Shown: piece after piece, positions 1 to 5,569 of the stretch
Layout of the letters: every line of letters begins with the position of its first letter
Position numbering within the stretch: the stretch's first letter is position 1
Assembly (NCBI GenBank): GCA_015494845.1
Contig: WGAL01000115.1
Span: forward strand, 1-6,697
Reading direction: 5' to 3'
DNA: 6,697 nucleotides
From: Melioribacteraceae bacterium
Lineage (GTDB): Bacteria > Bacteroidota > Ignavibacteria > Ignavibacteriales > Melioribacteraceae
Notes under the pieces: model-generated
What the model saw: the letters and a program-made list of their open reading frames with translations, nothing else
Database searches by the model: none
Told to the model about the DNA's origin: nothing
Position numbers and translations under genes: made by a program

Positions 1-100
1 GGACATCTTTCGCGCGGAAATATCCGAAAACCGCAAGCGCGACAAAAAATGCCGTTGCGAGTGTTAGTAATAAAATTGTATTTAGGTTTTTTCTTTTCAT
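1..100 (-). CDS. N-terminal fragment of a membrane-anchored or secreted protein (runs off the left edge)
   Basis: The minus strand opens with ATG at 98-100 and stays open for 33 codons to the window edge. The visible protein begins MKRKN, then has an uninterrupted hydrophobic run of about 20 residues (roughly 8-28, TILLLTLATAFFVALAVFGY), followed by FRAKDV. This positive-then-hydrophobic pattern is an N-terminal signal peptide or signal anchor. No lipobox cysteine is visible, and nothing after residue 33 can be read, so the function is unknown. The start is supported by an AGGGA ribosome binding site 5 nt upstream. The operon terminator and a palindromic repeat separate it from the efflux genes, so it is probably a separate transcription unit. 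The coding call is fairly safe; the family is not identifiable. Confidence 0.7.
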   Translation of the reverse strand, partial: MKRKNLNTILLLTLATAFFVALAVFGYFRAKDV

Positions 101-105
101 TTTTA

Positions 106-110
106 TCCCT
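106..110 (-). promoter_or_regulatory. Ribosome binding site of the left-edge gene
   Basis: Read on the minus strand, AGGGA is followed by TAAAA and then the ATG at 100-98, a 5-nt spacing. It directly abuts the outer arm (111-116) of the palindromic element, whose GGGGT could also contribute pairing with 16S rRNA. It supports the chosen start of the left-edge gene. Confidence 0.5.
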
Positions 111-247
111 ACCCCGACAATCTCGTTCCTCGATTGTCACCCCTTCCAACGGAAGGGGAATTTGATATGACAAAGAAAATTCCCCTCTTTTAAGAGGGGT
201 GGATTCCGACGAATCCCGACTTGTCGGGAGAAGTCGGAATACGGGGT
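111..247. repeat. Composite palindromic intergenic element (four hairpin arms inside an outer inverted repeat)
   Basis: The 137-bp element is bounded by ACCCCG (111-116) and its inverse CGGGGT (242-247). Inside, in order, are: GACAATC/GATTGTC (116-122 with 132-138); CCCCTTCC/GGAAGGGG (140-147 with 151-158, 3-nt loop); CCCCTCTT/AAGAGGGG (182-189 with 192-199, 2-nt loop); and a nested hairpin at 203-240. GGGGAATTT (155-163) can pair instead with AAATTCCCC (177-185), so the layout is roughly mirror-symmetric around the spacer at 164-176. It has no coding potential. From memory, CCCC/GGGG-rich palindromes of this style recur between genes in Bacteroidota and related genomes, possibly as mobile-element remnants (MITE or REP-like). 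Copy number cannot be judged from one window. The base pairing is seen directly; the repeat status is inferred. Confidence 0.6.
203..240. repeat. Nested perfect hairpin within the palindromic element
   Basis: Outer stem ATTCCGAC (203-210) pairs with GTCGGAAT (233-240), 8 bp. Inner stem TCCCGAC (214-220) pairs with GTCGGGA (223-229), 7 bp, closed by TT. The two stems are separated by a symmetric internal loop, GAA (211-213) facing GAA (230-232). There is no T-tract on either side, so it is not a standard intrinsic terminator. It may form a cruciform in DNA or a hairpin in RNA. Confidence 0.6.
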
Positions 248-387
248 GTTGTTAGAACTACTAAATTAAGCATTCATTTAAACTCAAAAACTTTTTCGGA
301 ATTTTTCATAATTGCTTTTTACTCAAAATTAATGTTTTTCTCGATAACTTTCCGAGAGTTTATAATAAATTAGCGTTCTCTAAACAT
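248..387. other. AT-rich intergenic stretch without supported features
   Basis: This 140-bp strongly AT-rich stretch lies between the palindromic element and the operon terminator. I find no credible ORF on either strand; the longest ATG reading on the minus strand that I noticed is 11 codons. It is the natural place for the promoter of the left-edge gene. On the minus strand, TAATTTTG (331-324) matches the Bacteroides-type -7 pattern TAnnTTTG, but no TTTG lies at the required upstream spacing, so I do not call a promoter. Confidence 0.4.
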
Positions 388-421
388 AAAAAAGGACGCA
401 GTAATTTGCGTCCCTTTTTTT
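388..421 (-). terminator. Intrinsic terminator of the efflux operon (bidirectional)
   Basis: GGACGCA (394-400) and TGCGTCC (407-413) form a perfect 7-bp GC-rich stem with a 6-nt loop. On the minus strand it is followed by six T (393-388), and it lies 18 nt past the TAA of the DUF4136 gene, as expected for the end of this operon. On the plus strand the same stem is followed by C and seven T (415-421), so it could also stop transcription coming from the left. Confidence 0.85.
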
Positions 422-439
422 AATATAAAATTCTTACGC

Positions 440-982
440 TTATTTTTTAGGCGGAAAATCTTCCAACATACGAGTGATAATATCGTCGAGTTCTTCGTCG
501 GAAACTCTTCCGTTTACCACGCCTGTTGCCGCTCCGCGCCAAATAAATTCTTTTTTCTTGTAATCGGCAATGTCGATTATCAACGTCGCTTCGTTGTAGT
601 AAACAACGTCGGTTCTCACCGGCGTGTAACCGACTCCCCAGCCGTAACCGTAATAACCGCCGTACATTGCGTGTCCGCCTGTTTGATGAACTTGCATTTT
701 TTCTTTCATTCCGCCGTGAACAATTAAAACCAAATCCGGATTTTCATCGACTTTCTTAAATCCTTTTTTGTCCATTACGTAATCGACGGTCGCCATAATG
801 CGTTTTTTTGCAAGCGGATTTTTAGCGAGCGCGTCTTCCGGCGGGGTTTCGCCTTTATACCACGCGTAAGTTTTGTATTGCGAAAAATCGATGTTCGGGT
901 CGTAATCGCTTTCAATCGTTACAGACGAACATCCCCACAATCCGACAAAAAGCAATAATGCTAATATTTTTAATATTTTCAT
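440..982 (-). CDS. DUF4136 family outer-membrane or periplasmic lipoprotein
   Basis: This 180-residue protein begins with a lipoprotein signal: MKILK, a hydrophobic core, then lipobox L15-W16-G17-C18, followed by SSV. Ser at +2 does not suggest inner-membrane retention. The body fits the DUF4136 pattern: YDPNIDFSQYKTYAW (27-41), a central KKGF...NPDLVLIVHGG segment (72-91), a second conserved part with ATLIIDIAD (132-140) and FIWRGAATG (146-154), and a C-terminal helix ending FPPKK. Between the two halves, residues 102-120 are rich in Gly and Tyr. No catalytic residues are recognisable and the family has no established biochemical role. It is the last cistron of the efflux operon, 29 nt after the outer-membrane factor gene, with its own strong AAGGTG ribosome site. 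Cotranscription suggests an envelope or efflux accessory role, but that is inference. Family assignment is confident from the pattern; function is unknown. Confidence 0.88.
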   Translation of the reverse strand: MKILKILALLLFVGLWGCSSVTIESDYDPNIDFSQYKTYAWYKGETPPEDALAKNPLAKKRIMATVDYVMDKKGFKKVDENPDLVLIVHGGMKEKMQVHQTGGHAMYGGYYGYGWGVGYTPVRTDVVYYNEATLIIDIADYKKKEFIWRGAATGVVNGRVSDEELDDIITRMLEDFPPKK

Positions 983-996
983 AGCTTCACCTTCTT
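983..996 (-). promoter_or_regulatory. Strong ribosome binding site of the DUF4136 lipoprotein gene
   Basis: Read on the minus strand, AGAAGGTGA precedes the ATG (982-980), with AAGGTG at 993-988 and a 5-nt spacing. This is the best Shine-Dalgarno match within the operon. It fixes the start and implies translation independent of the upstream outer-membrane factor gene. Confidence 0.7.
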
Positions 997-1011
997 TTAT
1001 TTTGATAAAAA

Positions 1012-2406
1012 TTATTTGTTGTTACTTTCTTTCTCTTCCCAACCGCCGCCGAGCGCTTTGTATAATTTAATGTAAGCGGAAAGATAATTACGCTCAATGC
1101 CGGAAAGTTGAAGTTCGCTGTCGAACAGAGTTCTTTCTGATTCCAAAACTTCAAGATAACTCGTCGTGCCTTGGTCGTAGCGCATTTTCGATAATCTGAC
1201 GGCGTTTCGTGCGGCGGCAACCTGTCGTTTTTTCGCCGCAAGTTCGCGTTTGTAAGTATTGACTTCCACAAGCGCGTCTTCAACGTCTCTAAAAGCGTTC
1301 AGCACGGTTTTTTGATAATTTAAGAACGCTTCTTTCGTTTTTGCTCTTTCAATTTCAACGCGGGCGGAATTTTTACCGAAATTAAATATTGGTCCAACTA
1401 CAGAACCGGCAACCATCCAAGCCGCACCGCTTGAAAGCAACGTGGAAAGTTCCCCGCTTGCCGCGCCCCACAATCCGGTTAAATTGAACGAAGGAAACAT
1501 TTGCGCAATTGCGACGCCTATTTGAGCGTTTTGCGCTTTTAGCATATTTTCAGCTTGCAAAACATCAGGACGGCGACGCAAAATTTCCGAAGGAATTCCA
1601 ACCGGAATTTCATCGGGGACGACTTGCTCGCTTAATTTCAATCCGATTTCAATCTCGCCAGGATTTTGTCCCAACAGAATCGATAATAAATTCTCGGTTT
1701 TCGCAACCGCTCTTTCCAAAAACGGAACGCCTGCGGCGGCAATTTCCATCTGTATTTGCGCTTGATTCAAATCAATTTCCGGCACGACGCCGTGCTCAAA
1801 GCGTTTTTTAATGATTTCGTAACTTTTTCTGCGCGATTCCAAAGTTGCCTTGGTAATTTCAAGCCGGTTTTGGAAATCGAGCAAAAGAAAATACGTTGAA
1901 ATAACGAGCGAAACCAAATTTAACTCAACGGTTTTATAACCATATTCCGAAGCCAGCAACTGCGCGCGCGCCGCTTCGGTTGCGCGACGGTATTTTCCCC
2001 AGAAATCGATTTCCCAATTTAGAGTAGGGAAAATTGAGAAAGCGTTCGCTTCGCTTTCCAACTTTGTTCCGCCTGCGTAATTTCCGCGAGCGGCATTGCC
2101 CGAATAACCGACGGAAGGAAAGCGGTCTGCGCCGATGTACGTAAGCATTGCGTTTGCTTGTTCTATTCTTGCAGCGGCGATCTTCAAATCTTTATTGTTT
2201 AGCAACGCCGTATTAACAAGCCACCGTATTTTCGGGTCTTTGAATAAATCCCACCATTCGATATTTACTGCCGAATCGGTTTTTACGGAATCGAAACGAA
2301 ATGTTTTTAGTGTATCAATCTGCGGTTTCTCGAAATCCGGTCCAACCGAACAACCGGAAAACATTAAACCTAAAATTGCCGTAAGCGCAAATAATATCTG
2401 TTTCAT
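1012..2406 (-). CDS. Outer-membrane efflux channel lipoprotein, TolC/NodT (OprM-type)
   Basis: This 464-residue protein is the outer-membrane exit duct of the RND pump. The signal peptide ends in the lipobox F16-S17-G18-C19, followed by SVGPDFEKP, the usual N-terminal signature of NodT/OprM-family factors. Two tandem OEP repeats follow (roughly 55-250 and 270-455). Recognisable family segments are WEIDFWGKYRR (131-141), LRRRPDVLQAE (276-286), IGVAIAQMFPSFNLTG (296-311), GPIFNFG (338-344), AFRDVEDAL (371-379) and YLEVLESERTLFDSELQL (417-434), before a C-terminal ALGGGW. It should trimerise into a beta-barrel plus periplasmic alpha-barrel. Length is ordinary for the family and no residues look missing. 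Its ATG overlaps the TGA of the pump gene as ATGA (2403-2406), with only a weak upstream GGA, so translation is probably coupled. Substrate cannot be read from the sequence. Confidence 0.95.
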   Translation of the reverse strand: MKQILFALTAILGLMFSGCSVGPDFEKPQIDTLKTFRFDSVKTDSAVNIEWWDLFKDPKIRWLVNTALLNNKDLKIAAARIEQANAMLTYIGADRFPSVGYSGNAARGNYAGGTKLESEANAFSIFPTLNWEIDFWGKYRRATEAARAQLLASEYGYKTVELNLVSLVISTYFLLLDFQNRLEITKATLESRRKSYEIIKKRFEHGVVPEIDLNQAQIQMEIAAAGVPFLERAVAKTENLLSILLGQNPGEIEIGLKLSEQVVPDEIPVGIPSEILRRRPDVLQAENMLKAQNAQIGVAIAQMFPSFNLTGLWGAASGELSTLLSSGAAWMVAGSVVGPIFNFGKNSARVEIERAKTKEAFLNYQKTVLNAFRDVEDALVEVNTYKRELAAKKRQVAAARNAVRLSKMRYDQGTTSYLEVLESERTLFDSELQLSGIERNYLSAYIKLYKALGGGWEEKESNNK

Positions 2407-5400
2407 ACTTTTTGTTCCGACAAATTTTTTGTTTCGGAATTATTTGAGTTTTGTTCGCGTTTTTCTTCAAACTTAAACAATTTCCCGATTATGATAAAGA
2501 ACATCGGGTAGAAGAACACGCCTAAGATTGTTGCTATTGTCATTCCGCCCAAGAGTGCCATTCCCATTACTTTGCGCGCCTCTGCTCCAGCGCCTGAGGC
2601 CGTTACAAGCGGAAGAACGCCGAGAATAAAGGAAAACGCCGTCATAAGTATCGGACGGAAACGTAATTTGGCGGCTTTAATCGCCGCGTCGAAAAGTGAC
2701 AAACCTTTTTGAAATTCTATGTTTGCAAATTCGACAATCAGGATTGCGTTTTTCGAAGCCATACCGATTAACATCACAAGCGAAATTTGCGCAAAAATGT
2801 TGTTTTCGTAACTTAAATCGAAAAAGCGAGCTAACCACAAAAGGAACATTGCGCCAAAAACTGCAAAAGGCGTTCCGAGCAAAATGGAAAGCGGAATCGA
2901 CCAACTTTCGTATTGCGCGGCAAGAATTAAAAACACAAACAACAAAGAGAATACGAACACAACCGCGCCTGAACCTTCCGCGCGTTTTTCTTGGAACGAC
3001 ATATTGCTCCAAGAGTAATCCATATCCGAAGGCAAAACTTCCGCGGCTACTTCTTCAAGCGCCGTCATCGCTTGCGCCGAGGTGTAACCTTCCGCCGGAC
3101 TTCCGGTGATTTCAACCGCACGATTCAAATTAAATCTGTTCGTAAAATCAGGACCTTCCGCGGTTTGAACATCCACAAAAGCTGAAAGCGGAACGCTTTT
3201 TCCTTCTTTATTTTTAACGAAAAACATACCGATTTGTTTTTCATTAACGCGGTATTCCGGTTCTGCTTGAATGTAAGAACGGTAAAGTCTGCCGAAACGG
3301 TTGAAATCGTTAACATAAGCGCCGCCTAAAAACGCGCTGATTGTCGTGTACAAATCATTCAAATCGATGCCGGCTTTTAGCGCCTTTTCGCGATTAATAT
3401 TCAGATAACGTTGCGGAACGTTAGCGCGGAACGGAGTAAACACCGAGCCGATTTCCGGACGCTTCAACGCCGCTTGCATAAATTTGACGGCGTTATTCGC
3501 CAAATAAGTCGGCGTATTTCCGCCTTTATCGAGCAACATAAATGTAAATCCGTCGCCGTTACCCAAGCCTGGAATAGCAGGCGGACCGAAAGCAAAAACT
3601 TGCGCGTCTTTGACTTTCGCAAACATTTTATTCAATTTGAGAACGATTTCTTCCGCGGTTAAATCGCGTTCGCTCCAATCTTTAAGCGAAAGGAATATAA
3701 ATCCGTTATTCGGCAAAAGACTTCCTGAAAGCATACTGAAGCCTGCCGCCGAAGTTGTATATTCGATTTCTGGAACTTGCTCGATAATTTTCTCGATTTC
3801 TTTTAATGTTGCATTAGTTCTCTGCAAAGATGCCGCGTCGGGAAGTTGAACGTTCACGAATAAATATCCCATATCTTCGGCAGGAATAAATCCGCCCGGT
3901 AATAATTTGCCAATGATAACCGTAAAGATTAATAATATTCCAACAAAAATAAGTCCGCGCTTTATTTTACGCGCAACTACATTTGTGAACGACATATAAT
4001 TTTCAGTGGACTTGTCGAAAATCTTATTGAATTTCTCAAAAAATTTACCGAGCCAACCTTTGTACGGTTCCGGTTTTCTTAAAAGCATAGAAGCCAGCGC
4101 CGGACTTAACGAAAGCGCATTAATGGAAGAAAAGATTACCGACACTGTAATAGTTATCGCAAATTGTTGGTAAAGTTTTCCGGTAATTCCTGTCATCATT
4201 GCCGTAGGAGCAAAAACGGCGACAAGCACGAGCGTCGTTGCGATAACAGGCGCGGTTACTTCGCGCATTGCTTCTATCGTCGCTTCTTTTGCCGAAAGTC
4301 CTTCTGCAATTTTTACTTGAACCGCTTCAACCACAACGATTGCGTCGTCCACAACAATTCCGATTGCAAGAACAAGTCCGAGCAAAGAAAGCACATTAAC
4401 GGTAAATCCGAGCGAAGGGAAAAGTATAAATGCGCCGAGAAGCGAAACCGGAATTGCGATTGTCGGAATTAAAGTGGCTCGCCAATCTTGAATAAAAATA
4501 AACACAACAAAAATCACAAGCAACAAAGCTACAATCAATGTAATGATAATTTCTTTGATTCCTTCGGTAATAGGCTTTGTTGCATCAAGCGAAACATCAT
4601 AACGAATTCCTTCAGGAAATCTGTGCGATAAATTCGCCATTGTGGTTTTAATTTCTTTGGCAAGCTCAACTGCGTTTGAGCCTGGAGCCTGATAAATCAT
4701 GATAATTGCGGCTTCTTTTCCGTTTAATCTTGCTTTAACGTTATACGCTTCCAAGCCGAGTTCGACACGCGCAATATCTTTTATTTTAACTTGGGAACCG
4801 TTTTCGTTTGTGCGAACCACAATATTGCCGAATTCTTTTTCAGTTTTTAATCTGTCCGCCAAACGCACGGTGTAAGTAAATTCTGTCCCCGGAGGTGCAG
4901 GTTCGGCGCCGAATTTACCGCCTGGCACAATTACATTTTGTTCTTTAATCGCTTTAATTATCTCTGGAACGGTAATATTCATTTGTGCGAGTCTATCAGG
5001 CTTAATCCAAATTCTCATTGAATAATCGCTCGCGCCCAAAACGTCCACACGCCCAATTCCTTTAATTCGCGAAAGAACATCTTTGATATTTATTAATGCG
5101 TAATTGCCTAAGAAATCTTGGTCGTAACGTCCGTCAGAAGTTAATGTAATAGCAAGAAGAACATTTGGTAATGACTTTTTTGTTGTTACGCCGAGACGTT
5201 TTACTTCTTCGGGAAGTTTAGCGCTTGCCGTTGATACGCGGTTTTGCGTAAAAACCGTATTCATATCCGGGTCGGTCCCTACCTCAAACGAAACCTCGAT
5301 TACCATAGTTCCGTCACCCGAGTTGGTCGATTTCATATAAATCATATTTTCAACGCCGTTGATTTCTTGTTCAAGCGGCGCGGCTACGGATTGCTCGACG

Positions 5401-5567
5401 CTGACTGCGTTTGCGCCTGTGTAACTTGCTCTTACTTCAACTATCGGCGGCGTAATATTCGGGTATTGTTCTATAGGCAATCCGACAAGCGAAATAATTC
5501 CAAGTATGGCAATAATTATCGCTATTACCATAGCGACAATTGGTCTTCTTACAAAAAAACTTCCCAT
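2403..5567 (-). CDS. RND multidrug efflux transporter, HAE1 (AcrB/MexB-type) permease
   Basis: This is a 1054-residue inner-membrane proton/substrate antiporter, full length for the family (AcrB is about 1050). Twelve membrane segments can be placed: TM1 at about 10-30, TM2-6 between about 338 and 489, TM7 at about 537-556, and TM8-12 between about 865 and 1028. Two large periplasmic porter/docking regions lie at about 31-335 and 557-865. The proton relay is intact: D407-D408 in GIVVDDAIVVVE on TM4, K939 in GMASKNAILIVEFA on TM10, and RPILMT (971-976) on TM11. FGPPAIPGLGNGDGF (660-674) is the conserved porter-domain segment seen in HAE1 pumps. The switch loop (609-622, GFSMLSG...) differs from AcrB by having Met where AcrB has its second Phe, and by about two extra residues. 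I see no cysteine. The last 22 residues are a hydrophilic tail rich in Asn, Glu and Lys. It starts 2 nt after the adaptor stop and overlaps the channel gene by 4 nt. Family and mechanism are secure; substrates are unknown. Confidence 0.97.
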   Translation of the reverse strand: MGSFFVRRPIVAMVIAIIIAILGIISLVGLPIEQYPNITPPIVEVRASYTGANAVSVEQSVAAPLEQEINGVENMIYMKSTNSGDGTMVIEVSFEVGTDPDMNTVFTQNRVSTASAKLPEEVKRLGVTTKKSLPNVLLAITLTSDGRYDQDFLGNYALINIKDVLSRIKGIGRVDVLGASDYSMRIWIKPDRLAQMNITVPEIIKAIKEQNVIVPGGKFGAEPAPPGTEFTYTVRLADRLKTEKEFGNIVVRTNENGSQVKIKDIARVELGLEAYNVKARLNGKEAAIIMIYQAPGSNAVELAKEIKTTMANLSHRFPEGIRYDVSLDATKPITEGIKEIIITLIVALLLVIFVVFIFIQDWRATLIPTIAIPVSLLGAFILFPSLGFTVNVLSLLGLVLAIGIVVDDAIVVVEAVQVKIAEGLSAKEATIEAMREVTAPVIATTLVLVAVFAPTAMMTGITGKLYQQFAITITVSVIFSSINALSLSPALASMLLRKPEPYKGWLGKFFEKFNKIFDKSTENYMSFTNVVARKIKRGLIFVGILLIFTVIIGKLLPGGFIPAEDMGYLFVNVQLPDAASLQRTNATLKEIEKIIEQVPEIEYTTSAAGFSMLSGSLLPNNGFIFLSLKDWSERDLTAEEIVLKLNKMFAKVKDAQVFAFGPPAIPGLGNGDGFTFMLLDKGGNTPTYLANNAVKFMQAALKRPEIGSVFTPFRANVPQRYLNINREKALKAGIDLNDLYTTISAFLGGAYVNDFNRFGRLYRSYIQAEPEYRVNEKQIGMFFVKNKEGKSVPLSAFVDVQTAEGPDFTNRFNLNRAVEITGSPAEGYTSAQAMTALEEVAAEVLPSDMDYSWSNMSFQEKRAEGSGAVVFVFSLLFVFLILAAQYESWSIPLSILLGTPFAVFGAMFLLWLARFFDLSYENNIFAQISLVMLIGMASKNAILIVEFANIEFQKGLSLFDAAIKAAKLRFRPILMTAFSFILGVLPLVTASGAGAEARKVMGMALLGGMTIATILGVFFYPMFFIIIGKLFKFEEKREQNSNNSETKNLSEQKV

Positions 5568-5569
5568 AA

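Noticed and set aside
182..199. Hairpin CCCCTCTT/AAGAGGGG as an intrinsic terminator
   Set aside because: On neither strand is the stem followed by a T-tract. The true operon terminator is at 388-421.
140..240. CRISPR-like repeat array or riboswitch in the intergenic palindromes
   Set aside because: The repeated blocks are inverted, not direct, and there are no regular spacers. The layout matches no riboswitch class I can recognise.
324..331. TAATTTTG on the minus strand as a Bacteroides-type -7 promoter element for the left-edge gene
   Set aside because: No TTTG is found about 19 nt upstream, and the phylum is not certain. A chance match is likely in AT-rich DNA.
338..366. TATAAT (361-366) on the plus strand as a -10 promoter box
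   Set aside because: No acceptable -35 box lies about 17 bp upstream, the region is strongly AT-rich, and a transcript would run straight into the bidirectional terminator at 388-421.
987..1283. A 98-codon open frame on the minus strand inside the 3' part of the outer-membrane factor gene
   Set aside because: It overlaps conserved OEP-domain coding sequence in another frame, and its product is a basic, low-quality sequence without family features. It is a shadow ORF.
2135..2476. Open frame on the plus strand across the pump/channel junction, and several similar plus-strand frames over the pump gene (e.g. 2696-3109, 4164-4472, 5244-5573)
   Set aside because: All lie antisense to well-conserved efflux genes, lack convincing ribosome sites and give Arg/Cys/His-rich translations typical of reverse-frame shadows.
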